Notes: generated from the letters alone by a model not told the origin. Shown: positions 18,182-28,523, numbered from the stretch's first letter. The stretch is 64,000 nt of DNA from Niallia circulans (GCF_007273535.1 NZ_RIBP01000004.1:62001-126000), one strand, 5' to 3'. Made by a program: numbers and translations.

Positions 18182-19459
18182 TTAGTTGCCGCTATGCTTC
18201 GCTTCAATCTGTCCTTTAACTGTCTCAACTGCCTGTTTTAGTGCATCTTTAGGCTCTGCTTTGCCTGTTGCAATTGTTTGCAGCGCAGCATCAACTGGTG
18301 TCCAAACTTCATTCATTTCTGGGATATTCGGTGTAAGCTCAGAGAATTGTGATTGTTCTGCAACTGCTTTAGCTACTTCACTTTCTTTCACAGCTGGATC
18401 ATCTGCCAATGCCTGAACAGCTGGCACTTCTTGTGTCAGTTCAAATCTTGTTTTGGAATTTTCTTCATTCGTCAAATATACGGCAAGCTTTTCAGCAAGT
18501 TCTGCATTTTGTGAGTATGAGCTGACGTTATAGCTTTTCACTCCAATAAATGCACTCATGTTTTTACCGTTTGCAAGCTCAGGCAATTTTACAACACCAT
18601 AGTTAATTCCTGCTTTTTTAAATGGCTCAACATTCCAAGGCCCGGAAATAATTGCTGCTGCCTTCCCTTCTGTAAACAAGGATTCTAGCACGTTGATTCC
18701 TTGTTCACCGATAATTCCTGCTGGGAATAATCCTTCTTTATAAAACTTTTGGATGGATTCTGCACCTTCCAATGCACCTGCACTGTTCAAACCAATGTCC
18801 TCTGGATTATAGGCACCGCTTTCATCTTTACCGAAAATATAACCGCCATAGCCGCTCATCACACTTTGCGCGTAATAAATTTGGTCAAATAAAGCAAGGA
18901 AGCCGTATTTGTCGCCAGATGTATTTTGCTTCGAATATTCATACCATTCATCTAAAGTTTTTGGCAGCTTATCCTCAGAAATCAGGTCTTTATTATAGTA
19001 CAGAACTGTTGTTTCAACTGCTTTTGGCAAGCCGTATACCTTTCCATCAACCAGCTGTGACTGAAGCGCTGCTTCTGTATAAATAGATTGAGTGCTGTCA
19101 TCAACAGCAAGCTCTTTAATCAATCCCTCTGTTACTGCTGTTCCAATTTGGTCACCTGCCATTGTTAAAACATCTGGTCCAGTTCCTGCTGGACCATCTA
19201 ACCGCAAGTCCTCAATTTGCTTTGCATATGGTTTTTCGACTATTTTAACTGTGACATCATTTTCTTCCTCAAACTTTGCTACAATGTCTTTAATGCCTGC
19301 TGATTTTTCAATATCTTCCCAGACTAATAGATCATAGTCTTTATTAGAGGAAGCCTTCTGGCCGCTTGAGCCTCCGCTTTCGTCAGGTCCGCAGGCCGCT
19401 AGTGATAAAGTTAAGGCAAGGCCGCCTATTAGGCTGAAATACTTTTGGAACTTTTTCAT
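18182..19459 (-). CDS. ganS: Galacto-oligosaccharide-binding lipoprotein
   Basis: Extracytoplasmic solute-binding protein of the GanSPQ importer, 425 aa. A signal peptide ends in the lipobox LAAC near residue 23, so the mature protein is lipid-anchored by Cys. A Ser/Lys-rich linker is followed by a family-1 binding fold (VTVKIVEKPYAKQIEDL, GPDVLTMAGDQIG). It is close in type to cyclodextrin/maltodextrin binding proteins (CycB). First gene of the operon behind a clear sigma-A promoter and operator. The SD is GGAAAGGATG. Confidence 0.9.
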   Translation of the reverse strand: MKKFQKYFSLIGGLALTLSLAACGPDESGGSSGQKASSNKDYDLLVWEDIEKSAGIKDIVAKFEEENDVTVKIVEKPYAKQIEDLRLDGPAGTGPDVLTMAGDQIGTAVTEGLIKELAVDDSTQSIYTEAALQSQLVDGKVYGLPKAVETTVLYYNKDLISEDKLPKTLDEWYEYSKQNTSGDKYGFLALFDQIYYAQSVMSGYGGYIFGKDESGAYNPEDIGLNSAGALEGAESIQKFYKEGLFPAGIIGEQGINVLESLFTEGKAAAIISGPWNVEPFKKAGINYGVVKLPELANGKNMSAFIGVKSYNVSSYSQNAELAEKLAVYLTNEENSKTRFELTQEVPAVQALADDPAVKESEVAKAVAEQSQFSELTPNIPEMNEVWTPVDAALQTIATGKAEPKDALKQAVETVKGQIEAKHSGN

Positions 19460-19505
19460 ATATGGGACATCCTTTCCAATAGTTATCCTATTTGTAAGTT
19501 TATTG

Positions 19506-19520
19506 GTGAAAGCGTTTCAC
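19506..19520 (-). promoter_or_regulatory. cre-like / LacI-family operator downstream of the ganS promoter
   Basis: GTGAAAGCGTTTCAC is an almost perfect 15-bp palindrome centred on GCG, with CcpA cre character (TGAAAGCG). It starts 8 bp downstream of the -10 box, where binding would block transcription. CcpA or GanR could bind it. Confidence 0.6.
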
Positions 19521-19527
19521 TAAAATT

Positions 19528-19556
19528 AATATAGCACCAGCAACAAAATATGTAAA
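19528..19556 (-). promoter_or_regulatory. ganSPQAB promoter
   Basis: Minus-strand TTTACA (19556-19551), 17-bp spacer, TATATT (19533-19528). It is a near-consensus sigma-A promoter about 70 bp upstream of ganS. Confidence 0.75.
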
Positions 19557-19563
19557 CAACTAA

Positions 19564-19581
19564 TTTACTTTATTAAGTAAA
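19564..19581. promoter_or_regulatory. Palindrome upstream of the ganS promoter
   Basis: TTTACTT-TATT-AAGTAAA is a perfect 7-bp inverted repeat just upstream of the -35 box. Its half-site recurs at the ganR promoter (20708-20725), suggesting a GanR site. Confidence 0.45.
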
Positions 19582-19642
19582 TAATTTTACGAAACTATTT
19601 TTCTACACAAAAAACGACACTCTTTTCAAGTGTCGTTTCCTG

Positions 19643-20638
<996 letters not shown>

Positions 20639-20707
20639 TTACCTCCATGCTATTATCATTGACCATTTTTCTGTTATGTAATGAAATAAATATTATCGTA
20701 TTAAAAC

Positions 20708-20725
20708 AAGTAAATTTTTTTACTT
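20708..20725. promoter_or_regulatory. Palindrome at the ganR transcription start
   Basis: AAGTAAA-TTTT-TTTACTT, a perfect 7-bp inverted repeat 13 bp downstream of the ganR -10 box. It uses the same half-site as 19564-19581 but with the arms in the opposite order. Confidence 0.45.
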
Positions 20726-20737
20726 ATTATTTACTAA

Positions 20738-20766
20738 ATTATATTAAATATTGATTGTGATGTAAA
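20738..20766 (-). promoter_or_regulatory. ganR promoter
   Basis: Minus-strand TTTACA (20766-20761), 17-bp spacer, TATAAT (20743-20738). It is a strong sigma-A promoter for ganR. A weaker plus-strand TTGAAA-N17-CATAGA at 20822-20850 may serve galK. Confidence 0.7.
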
Positions 20767-20903
20767 CTCTTTTTTAAAAACACACGAATTATTAAATTTA
20801 AGATGATTTTTATTGCGTCCCTTGAAAATTAGTAGTAATCTGAACATAGACTTAATTAAATTAATTAACAAAGTGAAAATACAGTCTAAAACAGGAGGCT
20901 ATT

Positions 20904-22073
20904 ATGAATACAAATTTTCCTTTACTCGAAACATTTCAGTCGATTTTTCATACAGATGTGAAGCCACGGACGTTTTTTGCACCAGGCAGAATTAACCTGA
21001 TTGGTGAACATACCGATTATAACGGCGGTCACGTCTTCCCTGCTTCTATTTCTTATGGAACATATGCCTTGGCAACAAAACGCAATGATTCTAAGTTTCG
21101 TTTTTATTCTGCGAACTTTTCTGAGAGCGGTATCATTGAAGTTGATTCAGCCTCATTAGAATACAAAAGGTCCGATGATTGGGCGAATTATCCGAAAGGA
21201 ATGATTCTTCATTTACAAAAGGCTGGCTATACAATCGATTCAGGTGCAGATATCTTATTCTATGGAAATATTCCTAATGGTGCCGGACTATCCTCCTCTG
21301 CTTCTATCGAGCTGGTAACAGGCGTCCTTCTTCAAGGGCTTTTTGACCTCTCTATTGAAAGGATACCAATGATTCAGCTTGGTCAAAAGGTTGAAAATGA
21401 ATACATTGGTGTTAACAGCGGAATCATGGACCAGTTTGCAATCGGAATGGGCAAAAAGGATGCTGCTATTCTGCTAAACTGCCAAACATTAGAATATAAA
21501 TACGCACCAATTCAGTTAGCAAACCATGTTATTATGATTATCAATACAAATAAGCAGCGCACCCTTGCCGGTTCGAAATATAATGAACGCCGTTCGCAAT
21601 GTGAAGCCGCATTGAGTGATTTGCAGTCAGAGCTTAAGATTGAAAGTTTAGGTGAATTAACACCAGAGGATTTCGAGAAGGCGCAGCATCTTATTAAAGA
21701 TCCTATTAATCAAAAACGCGCTAAACACGCTGTCTATGAAAATGCGCGAACATTGGAAGCGCTCTCCGAACTAAATAACGGTAATTTAACTAGATTCGGT
21801 GAGCTCATGAACCAATCACACACAAGCCTTAAAGACGATTACGAAGTAACTGGTATAGAGCTGGATACAATTGTCGAAGCTGCCTGGGCGCAACCTGGAG
21901 TAATCGGTGCCCGTATGACTGGTGCTGGGTTTGGCGGTTGTGCGATTGCCATTGTGGAAAAGGATAAACACGAGGACTTCAAAAAGAATATTAATGACAT
22001 CTATAAGGAAAAGATTGGCTATGAGGCTTCCTTTTACACAGCAGCTATTGGTGATGGAGCAAAAGAACTTTAA
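20904..22073 (+). CDS. galK: Galactokinase
   Basis: Phosphorylates galactose at C1 with ATP, the entry to the Leloir pathway. The 389-aa GHMP kinase has the galactokinase signature GRINLIGEHTDYNGGHVFP near residue 28, the ATP loop NGAGLSSSASIEL near 125, and the C-terminal motif ARMTGAGFGGCAIAI near 340. Start ATG 20904 follows ACAGGAGG. It is first of a galK-galE-galT operon divergent from ganR, so galactose made by GanA is processed by genes next door. Confidence 0.95.
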   Translation: MNTNFPLLETFQSIFHTDVKPRTFFAPGRINLIGEHTDYNGGHVFPASISYGTYALATKRNDSKFRFYSANFSESGIIEVDSASLEYKRSDDWANYPKGMILHLQKAGYTIDSGADILFYGNIPNGAGLSSSASIELVTGVLLQGLFDLSIERIPMIQLGQKVENEYIGVNSGIMDQFAIGMGKKDAAILLNCQTLEYKYAPIQLANHVIMIINTNKQRTLAGSKYNERRSQCEAALSDLQSELKIESLGELTPEDFEKAQHLIKDPINQKRAKHAVYENARTLEALSELNNGNLTRFGELMNQSHTSLKDDYEVTGIELDTIVEAAWAQPGVIGARMTGAGFGGCAIAIVEKDKHEDFKKNINDIYKEKIGYEASFYTAAIGDGAKEL

Positions 22074-22089
22074 AAAGGTGGGTTAAATT

Positions 22090-23091
22090 ATGAGCATTTT
22101 AGTTGTTGGCGGGGCAGGATATGTCGGTTCACATGCTGTCCATCAGCTCCATGACAGTGGAGAAAAAGTAGTTGTCATTGATAATTTGGAGACTGGCAAC
22201 AAGCAGGCATTACATCCTGATGTAAGCTTTTATGAAGGAGATATACGCGATATTGATTTTCTTCGCACAGTGTTTACAAAGGAAGAAATTGATGCCGTTA
22301 TTCACTTTGCCGCAAACTCACTTGTTGGAGAATCAATGGAGAATCCCCTTAAATATTATGATAATAATGTGCACGGAACGCAATTGCTTCTGCAGACTAT
22401 GGTTGAATTTAATGTAAAAAACATTGTCTTTTCCTCAACAGCAGCAACCTATGGAGAACCAAAAACTGTGCCGATTACGGAGGATATGCCGACTAATCCC
22501 GCTAATCCATACGGAGAAACAAAGCGGGCGATGGAAAAAATGATGGAATGGGCCGATAAAGCGTATGACATAAAGTACATTTCTCTTCGTTATTTCAATG
22601 TGGCGGGCGCAAGAAGTACTGGTGAAATCGGTGAAGACCATGATCCTGAGACACATCTTATCCCAATTATCCTTCAGGCTGCATTAAACAAACGCCCTTC
22701 TGTCATGATATATGGTGATGACTATAATACGCCAGACGGCACATGCATTAGAGATTATATTCATGTGGAAGATCTTATCGATGCCCATTTATTAGCCTTA
22801 AAATATTTAAAAACGGGTGGAAGCAGTGATATTTTCAATCTCGGCAGCAGCCAAGGCTTTTCTGTTAAAGAGCTCATTGCTGCAGCACAGAAAATAACTG
22901 GGCGAGAAATCCCTACTGTGATTGGTCCGCGCCGGGCTGGTGATCCAAGCACCTTGATTGCAAGCTCCACTAAAGCAAGACTTGTGTTAGGCTGGAACCC
23001 AACACGCACTTCCATTGAGCAAATTGTGAGTGATGCCTGGAGCTGGCATTTGTCCCATCCGGACGGGTATTTAAAGGAAGTGAACATATGA
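22090..23091 (+). CDS. galE: UDP-glucose 4-epimerase
   Basis: Interconverts UDP-galactose and UDP-glucose using tightly bound NAD. It is 333 aa, an extended short-chain dehydrogenase. GGAGYVGSH near residue 7 is the NAD loop; the catalytic pair is Ser in [10 protein letters not shown] and Tyr/Lys in [10 protein letters not shown]. It starts 16 bp after galK with AAAGGTGG upstream, and its end overlaps the galT start by 4 bp (ATGA), implying coupled translation. Confidence 0.95.
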   Translation: MSILVVGGAGYVGSHAVHQLHDSGEKVVVIDNLETGNKQALHPDVSFYEGDIRDIDFLRTVFTKEEIDAVIHFAANSLVGESMENPLKYYDNNVHGTQLLLQTMVEFNVKNIVFSSTAATYGEPKTVPITEDMPTNPANPYGETKRAMEKMMEWADKAYDIKYISLRYFNVAGARSTGEIGEDHDPETHLIPIILQAALNKRPSVMIYGDDYNTPDGTCIRDYIHVEDLIDAHLLALKYLKTGGSSDIFNLGSSQGFSVKELIAAAQKITGREIPTVIGPRRAGDPSTLIASSTKARLVLGWNPTRTSIEQIVSDAWSWHLSHPDGYLKEVNI

Positions 23092-24566
23092 TATTCGCCT
23101 ATATCGACACACTAGTTCTTAAAGCACAAGAGGCAAAGCTTATGGAGTCCGCAGATGCCATATATGCTAGAAACCAAGTGCTGCAGCTTTTAAAGCTTGA
23201 TGATTACGAGGAAACAGCTTGTGAGGATTTATCTATGCTCACGATTGCTGACCTAATTGACCTTATCGTCTCCTATGCGACAGCTCAAGGTGTCATTGAA
23301 AATCTTGTAGATATAAAAGAAATTTTGGCTGCCAATATCATGAACTGTTTTTTGGCACGTCCCTCTGATATTAGACAAACCTTTTATAAGAAATATAAAG
23401 AATCTCCTGTTGCTGCAACGGAATATTTTTACGAACTGAGCAAGAACAGCAATTATATTCAATTGAATAGAATCAAAAACAATATTTCTTATAAAATGGA
23501 TACAGACTATGGGGTTATGGACATTACGATTAATTTATCAAAGCCTGAAAAGGACCCGGAGGAAATTAAGCGGGAACGTGCGATGAAACAAGATGTCAAA
23601 TACCCAAAGTGTCTGCTTTGTAAGGAAAACGAAGGATATGCAGGTCGAATCGGCCATCCTGCCAGATCGAACCACCGTATTATTCCATTAGAGCTTGCTG
23701 GTGAGACATGGAATTTACAATACTCACCATACGTTTATTATAATGAGCATAGCATCGTGTTCTCAGATGAACATAGGGATATGAAAATTGACCGCCATGC
23801 CTTTGAAAGGCTGCTGCTTTTTACAAAGCAGTATCCCCATTATTTCATAGGCTCTAACGCAGATTTGCCAATTGTCGGCGGTTCAATCCTCAGCCATGAC
23901 CATTATCAAGGCGGTTCTTATGAGTTTGCGATGACAAGAGCAGCAGAAAGCTTTGCATTTACCTTGACAGGCTTTCCGCTGATTGCTGCATCTGTTCTGA
24001 AATGGCCAATGTCTGTCATCAGGCTAAAAGGAAAAAACATCGCAGACCTAGTCGATGCAGGAGACTTTATTCTCAAAACGTGGCGTGGATACACAGACAA
24101 ACAAGCAAATATTCATGCATATACAGATGGCGTTCCGCATAACACAATTACGCCAATCGCGAGGAATCGGGATGGTTATTTTGAGCTAGACCTTGTTTTG
24201 CGAAATAATCGGACGACAGAGGAACATCCTCTTGGTATCTTCCATCCACATGCAGATGTTCATCACATCAAAAAGGAGAATATCGGTTTGATTGAGGTAA
24301 TGGGTCTTGCTGTGCTTCCACCACGACTTAAGGAAGAGCTTCATGAAATCACATTGCTTTTACATGGCAAAGAAAATACCGTCCATGAATATCATCAAGA
24401 CTGGGCAAATAACATGGTAAAAGAATATGGTACAATTTCGTCCTTAGAGGAAGCAGAACAAATTGTTCGTAAAGAGCTAAGTAAAAAGTTCGTTAGAGTA
24501 CTTGAGGATGCAGGTGTCTTTAAAGAAAGAAAATCCTTTCAAGCCTTCCTCGACACATTGAACTAG
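23088..24566 (+). CDS. galT: UDP-glucose--hexose-1-phosphate uridylyltransferase (Firmicutes type)
   Basis: Transfers UMP from UDP-glucose to galactose 1-phosphate. The 492-aa length and N-terminal helical region identify the GalT class 2 found in Bacillus and lactic acid bacteria rather than the shorter E. coli type. Recognisable motifs are [42 protein letters not shown] (with the HxH-type active-site histidine) and [21 protein letters not shown]. It overlaps galE by 4 bp and ends at a strong terminator. Confidence 0.93.
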   Translation: MIFAYIDTLVLKAQEAKLMESADAIYARNQVLQLLKLDDYEETACEDLSMLTIADLIDLIVSYATAQGVIENLVDIKEILAANIMNCFLARPSDIRQTFYKKYKESPVAATEYFYELSKNSNYIQLNRIKNNISYKMDTDYGVMDITINLSKPEKDPEEIKRERAMKQDVKYPKCLLCKENEGYAGRIGHPARSNHRIIPLELAGETWNLQYSPYVYYNEHSIVFSDEHRDMKIDRHAFERLLLFTKQYPHYFIGSNADLPIVGGSILSHDHYQGGSYEFAMTRAAESFAFTLTGFPLIAASVLKWPMSVIRLKGKNIADLVDAGDFILKTWRGYTDKQANIHAYTDGVPHNTITPIARNRDGYFELDLVLRNNRTTEEHPLGIFHPHADVHHIKKENIGLIEVMGLAVLPPRLKEELHEITLLLHGKENTVHEYHQDWANNMVKEYGTISSLEEAEQIVRKELSKKFVRVLEDAGVFKERKSFQAFLDTLN

Positions 24567-24572
24567 CAAAAT

Positions 24573-24601
24573 AAGCTGAACCCATTCGGTTCAGCTTTTT
24601 A
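24573..24601. terminator. Terminator of galKET, shared with the ROK gene
   Basis: AAGCTGAACC-cattc-GGTTCAGCTT, a 10-bp perfect stem, then TTT on the plus strand. The ROK gene stop codon overlaps its edge, so it probably serves both directions. Confidence 0.85.
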
Positions 24602-25756
24602 GCTTTGGTCAAACAATTCAACAAGTAATAAGGAAACTGCTCCTAGCACGGTTGCGTCATCCCCTAATGTAGTAGCTAGCACTTCTGTTTTTGCTGCTGT
24701 CTTCGTTAAGGCTGTCTTTTCGATTTTGCGTTTAATGGCAGGCAGCAAATATTGTTTGCTCTTTATGACACCGCCGCCCAGCACAATTCTATCTGGGTTC
24801 AATAAATGAATTAAGTTCGTTAAACCAATCCCAATTGTTTCACCAATTTGGTTAAGAAAATCTGCATGTGTCTTGCTTCCCGTTTGCGCTAAAGCGTAAA
24901 CTTCCTCTCCAGTAATTCGCTCACCGCAAAACTCCATCGACCGTTCGGCAATCGCGATACCACTTACTAATGTTTGCAGGCAGCCTCGATTACCACATTC
25001 ACACACAGCACCGTGCAAATCGATGGTCATATGACCGAACTCGCCAGCAATTCCTTGTGCGCCATGATGCAGATGACCATTTAATACGATTCCTGCACCA
25101 ACACCTCTGCCAATGTTAATTGCCACCATGCTGTCGACACTGCCATGTCCGCCAAACCATGACTCTCCTAATGCCATTGCTCTTGCATCATTTTCAATCT
25201 TAATAGCTAACCCGAATTCCTTCTCAAGCTCCTCTTTCACACGAATATTCCTTAAGTTGATATTGGGAGCAACAAGCACCTCTCCTGCCTCTACATCCAC
25301 AACACCATGCATAGCCATGCCAATCCCGATTACCTTCTCTCTTTCCATGTTAGAACAAGCTAACAGGCCGAATACAGCTTGCTTTAATGTTTCAACAAAC
25401 TCTTCATTCGTAATAGGCATTTGCAGTGCTGCTGTATTACGGTAATAGATTTCGCCCGTTAAATCCGTAATCACACAATCGACTGTTTCAGGACCTGCAT
25501 CAACCCCAATCGCAAAAAAAGCCTTGCTGTTAATATGCAGCATTGTTGGTTTACGGCCGCCGCTCGATTCTCCAAGCACCGTTTCTATCACAAGGCCTTC
25601 TGCCATCAATTCCCTGACTATGCTGCTGACAGTTGGCGGAGTCAGCCTTGTTTCCTTAGCAATTTGCGCCCTTGAGATTGGCTCTGACACCCTGATTTTG
25701 TTTAAAATGATCGTCTTATTAACAGACTTCATCCATTGAAAACTGCCACGTTCCAC
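24599..25756 (-). CDS. ROK-family transcriptional regulator, XylR-like
   Basis: A 385-aa repressor with an N-terminal winged helix (ISRAQIAKETRLTPPTVSSIV, about residues 28-48) and a ROK sugar-binding domain. The ROK zinc motif CECGNRGCLQTLVSG is near residue 258, and GRGVGAGIVLNG near 213. It is most like xylose repressor XylR in its start (ERGSFQWMKSVNKTIILNKIR). I prefer the GTG at 25756, 8 bp after GGAGG, over the ATG at 25771. No xyl genes are in view, so the regulated genes are elsewhere or it is a local galactose regulator; both are inference. Confidence 0.75.
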   Translation of the reverse strand: MERGSFQWMKSVNKTIILNKIRVSEPISRAQIAKETRLTPPTVSSIVRELMAEGLVIETVLGESSGGRKPTMLHINSKAFFAIGVDAGPETVDCVITDLTGEIYYRNTAALQMPITNEEFVETLKQAVFGLLACSNMEREKVIGIGMAMHGVVDVEAGEVLVAPNINLRNIRVKEELEKEFGLAIKIENDARAMALGESWFGGHGSVDSMVAINIGRGVGAGIVLNGHLHHGAQGIAGEFGHMTIDLHGAVCECGNRGCLQTLVSGIAIAERSMEFCGERITGEEVYALAQTGSKTHADFLNQIGETIGIGLTNLIHLLNPDRIVLGGGVIKSKQYLLPAIKRKIEKTALTKTAAKTEVLATTLGDDATVLGAVSLLLVELFDQS

Positions 25757-25807
25757 TAATAAATCCTCCATCTAAAAATTCCTTATATATCCCTTATTAT
25801 AGCATAA

Positions 25808-25848
25808 TAGCCTGAGGCCTCCTTTTCCAAAAGGTCAGCCTCAGGCTA
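25808..25848 (-). terminator. Terminator of the CDF gene
   Basis: TAGCCTGAGGC ... GCCTCAGGCTA, an 11-bp stem with an inner CCTTTT/AAAAGG helix, adjacent to the stop of the metal transporter. The T-run is interrupted (ATTTAATTTT). Confidence 0.7.
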
Positions 25849-25855
25849 TTTAATT

Positions 25856-26740
25856 TTAATAGTATGGATTCAAATGGATGAGCACTTCTTCAATATTGTC
25901 ATGTTTTTTCATCAGCTTTTTCTTTATTTCTCGCGACAGATCATGACCTTCCTTGATTGTTTTGTCATGGTCAATGGAAATTCGTAAATCAACAAGAACA
26001 TAATGGCCGTGTTCCCTTGCTCTTAGCCTATCTATTCTTTTCACTTCAGAGAAAGATGCGATGATACTTTCATAGTCCTGCAAAATAGCTGAGTCAATAT
26101 TCCGTTCAAGCAAGATATCAAAAGCCTCTTTCAGCATTTCCTTGGAAATTTTGAAAATTAAGTATGCCACAATGATACTCGCAACTTTATCACCAAACAG
26201 TAAAAGCTTTATGTCAAACTTATCCCCTATAATAGAAAGAATAACCCCAACTGCTGCGGCAATACTTGCAACAATATCAGCCTTGTGGTCAAAGGCAATT
26301 GCTTCGATTGCCTTGCTCTTTTGTTCTTTAGCAATCTTCATGCTGTACCTGTATAAGTATTCTTTAGCCCCATATGAAATAATCGCAATCCACATTGCAA
26401 GTATATTTGGTGCCGTAATCGGATGAAACAGGCCGATAATCGCTTCGTAAACAACATATAGTGATACGGCAAACAAAACAATACCGACAATACCTGATAC
26501 AATAACCTCCGCTTTTCCATGCCCATATGGATGTTCAAGGTCAGCAGGCTTGTTGGCAATTTTAATCACAAACAAAACTATGACAGAGGCAAATACATCT
26601 GCAGCAGAGTGAATTCCATCTGCAAACACGGCATCACTGTTTGCTGCCATGCCTATTACCAGTTTTCCTATTGTTAATAAAATGTTACTTATAACACTAA
26701 TCCAAGCTACTTTTTTCGCTAACTGTTCTCTTGTTGACAA
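25856..26740 (-). CDS. Cation diffusion facilitator (Zn/Fe/Mn exporter family)
   Basis: A membrane divalent-metal/proton antiporter of 294 aa with about six helices. Metal-site motifs are DAVFADGIHSAADVF near residue 35 (HxxxD) and FDHKADIVASIAA near residue 150. The start of helix 3 follows HPYGHGKAEV, a CDF hallmark. The cytosolic C-terminal ferredoxin-like domain (SEVKRIDRLRAREHGHYVLVD) is present. Start is TTG at 26740 with GAGGGGAAG 10 bp upstream. It is a single gene; the metal cannot be assigned from sequence alone. Confidence 0.88.
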   Translation of the reverse strand: MSTREQLAKKVAWISVISNILLTIGKLVIGMAANSDAVFADGIHSAADVFASVIVLFVIKIANKPADLEHPYGHGKAEVIVSGIVGIVLFAVSLYVVYEAIIGLFHPITAPNILAMWIAIISYGAKEYLYRYSMKIAKEQKSKAIEAIAFDHKADIVASIAAAVGVILSIIGDKFDIKLLLFGDKVASIIVAYLIFKISKEMLKEAFDILLERNIDSAILQDYESIIASFSEVKRIDRLRAREHGHYVLVDLRISIDHDKTIKEGHDLSREIKKKLMKKHDNIEEVLIHLNPYY

Positions 26741-26975
26741 AGCTATACTTCCCCTCTAAAAAAATCACCATTGTATCTTAACAAAAGCAGACCTTATGGG
26801 TCTAGAGAAAAATTGTTGGTACAAGCCACAACTATTTATCTTGCCAAAACTTCGTTGACATAATTTATCTTCCATCTATTGTACGTTCTTCACCAAAAAT
26901 GACTTATTTCTTTCACCCTGATTACTGTTAGACTAATAAATCATTTTTCTTGATATTAAAGCAAGGAGAATAAAA

Positions 26976-27002
26976 TTGAATGAGGAGATTATTGCCGCTT
27001 AA
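26976..27002 (+). CDS. Eight-residue mini-ORF MNEEIIAA (speculative)
   Basis: A plus-strand TTG at 26976 sits 7 bp after GCAAGGAG and encodes MNEEIIAA, whose last codons form the 5' arm of a 12-bp hairpin (26987-27022). A TTGACA-N16-TATTGT promoter-like pair lies at 26855-26882. It could be a leader peptide, or the remnant of a deleted gene. Confidence 0.25.
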   Translation: MNEEIIAA

Positions 27003-27022
27003 TAAGACTTGCGGCAATAATC
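26987..27022. terminator. Hairpin at the 3' end of the CAP-domain gene
   Basis: GATTATTGCCGC and GCGGCAATAATC form a perfect 12-bp stem, 6 bp after the CAP gene stop. It lacks a clean T-run on either strand, so termination efficiency is uncertain. Confidence 0.6.
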
Positions 27023-27028
27023 AAAGAC

Positions 27029-27619
27029 TTATTTGGAAATAAACATTTGCGTCCAATAATGCCCTGACGCATAATAGCCGACACCAATCTGAGTGAAGGA
27101 GCTGCTCAAAATATTTGCTCTGTGACCGCTTGAATTCATCCAGGAAGTAACAACCTGCTGTGCGGTTGTTTGACCTTTTGCAATATTTTCACCAGCAGAT
27201 TTATAGCTGATTCCATATGCTTTCATCATATCGAAAGGCGATCCATATGTTGGGCTAGTATGGCTGAAATAATTCTTTTGTGCCATATCCATTGATTTAT
27301 CTCGCGCAACCCTTGATAACTCCCAATTCTCTGTTAAAGGTTTAAGGCCTGCTTTTTGTCTTTCTACATTACAAAGACGAATTACTTCACGCTCCACCGT
27401 TTTAACGGAATCGATATTCGGAATGTTCAAAGTTTGGCCAGGATAAATTAGGCTTGGCGTTTTAATTTGGGGGTTTGCTCCAATGATTTCGCGCAATCCG
27501 ATTTGATATTTAACAGCTATTTTCCACATAGAATCCCCGCTTTTCACTGTATATGTATCAGCAAAAGCCATTGTAGGAATTGCAATTAAACATAGTATTG
27601 CCATTAATATCTTTTTCAT
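27029..27619 (-). CDS. Secreted LysM-CAP domain protein (YkwD/SafA-like)
   Basis: A 196-aa exported protein with a signal peptide (1-20, MKKILMAILCLIAIPTMAFA). One LysM peptidoglycan-binding module follows (about 22-68, YTVKSGDSMWKIAVKYQIG). The C-terminal CAP/SCP domain (about 75-196) carries NYFSHTSPTYGSPFDMM, SAGENIAKGQ and SSGHRANIL, the four-motif core of bacterial CAP proteins (YkwD type). It is likely bound to the cell wall or spore coat. The start ATG at 27619 is enclosed, with its SD, in a perfect hairpin. Molecular function of bacterial CAP proteins is not settled. Confidence 0.88.
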   Translation of the reverse strand: MKKILMAILCLIAIPTMAFADTYTVKSGDSMWKIAVKYQIGLREIIGANPQIKTPSLIYPGQTLNIPNIDSVKTVEREVIRLCNVERQKAGLKPLTENWELSRVARDKSMDMAQKNYFSHTSPTYGSPFDMMKAYGISYKSAGENIAKGQTTAQQVVTSWMNSSGHRANILSSSFTQIGVGYYASGHYWTQMFISK

Positions 27620-27648
27620 CTTATCACCTCCTTATCGGTGATAAGATG
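27617..27648 (-). promoter_or_regulatory. Perfect 12-bp hairpin burying SD and start codon of the CAP gene
   Basis: On the minus strand CATCTTATCACC (27648-27637), loop GATAAGGA, then GGTGATAAGATG (27628-27617). The 3' arm and loop contain the SD (AAGGAGGTGA) and the ATG start. Translation would need the stem to open. Confidence 0.7.
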
Positions 27649-27794
27649 CGTCTTTTTCGGTAAAAATATACAAAAAGATTCGGACACGCATAAGATGAAA
27701 TATCTACATTAAAAAGATGATATTATGGTGACATTTTGGTTAATTAATGATAATATGTTGGTATATAAAATCAACAGAAATAGGAGAGGATAAT

Positions 27795-28187
27795 ATGCCG
27801 TTAATACGCTTTGATATGCTTGAAGGAAGATCAGAAACAGAAATCACAAAAATCTTGGATGTAACTCATCGTGTTATGGTAGAGGCATTTCAAGTACCAG
27901 AAAGAGATAGATACCAAATTGTTTCCCAGCACAAACCGTATGAAATGATTGTCCAAGACACTGGACTCGGCTTTTCAAGAAGTGAAAATGTTCTGCTTAT
28001 CAGCATTACCAGCAGACGCCGGACCGCTGACCAAAAGCAAAGATTCTACCAAAACCTAACAAACGAGCTTGAACAACATTGTGGTATTACTCCTAATGAT
28101 GTTATGGTTTCCTTTACGATCAACGGTGATGAAGACTGGAGTTTCGGTTACGGAGAAGCGCAATTTTTGACTGGTAAACTGACATAA
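27795..28187 (+). CDS. Tautomerase-family protein (YrdN-like)
   Basis: A 130-aa member of the 4-oxalocrotonate tautomerase superfamily; the catalytic amine would be Pro2 exposed after Met removal (MPLIRFDMLEGRS). The ATG at 27795 fits TAGGAGAGG 6 bp upstream and the family start, so the 16 upstream codons are not used. The rest matches the longer YrdN-type tautomerases (two beta-alpha-beta units, YEMIVQDTGLGFSRS). The substrate is unknown. Single gene with a terminator shared with the next. Confidence 0.82.
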   Translation: MPLIRFDMLEGRSETEITKILDVTHRVMVEAFQVPERDRYQIVSQHKPYEMIVQDTGLGFSRSENVLLISITSRRRTADQKQRFYQNLTNELEQHCGITPNDVMVSFTINGDEDWSFGYGEAQFLTGKLT

Positions 28188-28188
28188 T

Positions 28189-28219
28189 AAAAGGGCAGAG
28201 ATGACTTCTCTGCCCTTTT
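28189..28219. terminator. Bidirectional terminator, tautomerase / ABM gene
   Basis: AAAAGGGCAGAG-atgactt-CTCTGCCCTTTT, a 12-bp perfect stem with A/T flanks, between two convergent genes. Confidence 0.9.
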
Positions 28220-28226
28220 ACCTATA

Positions 28227-28523
28227 TTATAGTGCTAATTTCTCTGCTTGGAATACTTCTGCCTCAAGCGGTGCTGCCAAAAATTCTCCAGCTTTAGAAA
28301 CGAATCCTTGGAAATGACTGCTTGCATTGTGTTGTTCGATTGCTGCTTGATCTTTCCAGCCTTCAATCATGATAAAAGTGTTTTCTTCTTCTACGCTTTT
28401 TACTAGCTGATAAGAAATATTGCCTTCTTCTTCTTGAGACGCTTTAACAAGTGTACTCATTTCTTCTAAAAACGCTGCTTCTTTACCTTCTTGTAATTTC
28501 ATTTTTGCATGAATAACAAACAT
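28227..28523 (-). CDS. Antibiotic biosynthesis monooxygenase (ABM) domain protein
   Basis: A 98-aa single-domain ABM protein of the YgiN/quinol monooxygenase type. It has a ferredoxin-like beta-alpha-beta fold, starting MFVIHAKMKLQEGKE, then FIMIEGWKDQAAIEQHNASSHF, the usual core. Such proteins act on quinols or catechols without cofactors. Start ATG 28523 follows GAGGAGG. The adjacent MarR regulator reads in the same direction; redox or phenol stress is a plausible shared theme but not shown. Confidence 0.8.
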   Translation of the reverse strand: MFVIHAKMKLQEGKEAAFLEEMSTLVKASQEEEGNISYQLVKSVEEENTFIMIEGWKDQAAIEQHNASSHFQGFVSKAGEFLAAPLEAEVFQAEKLAL

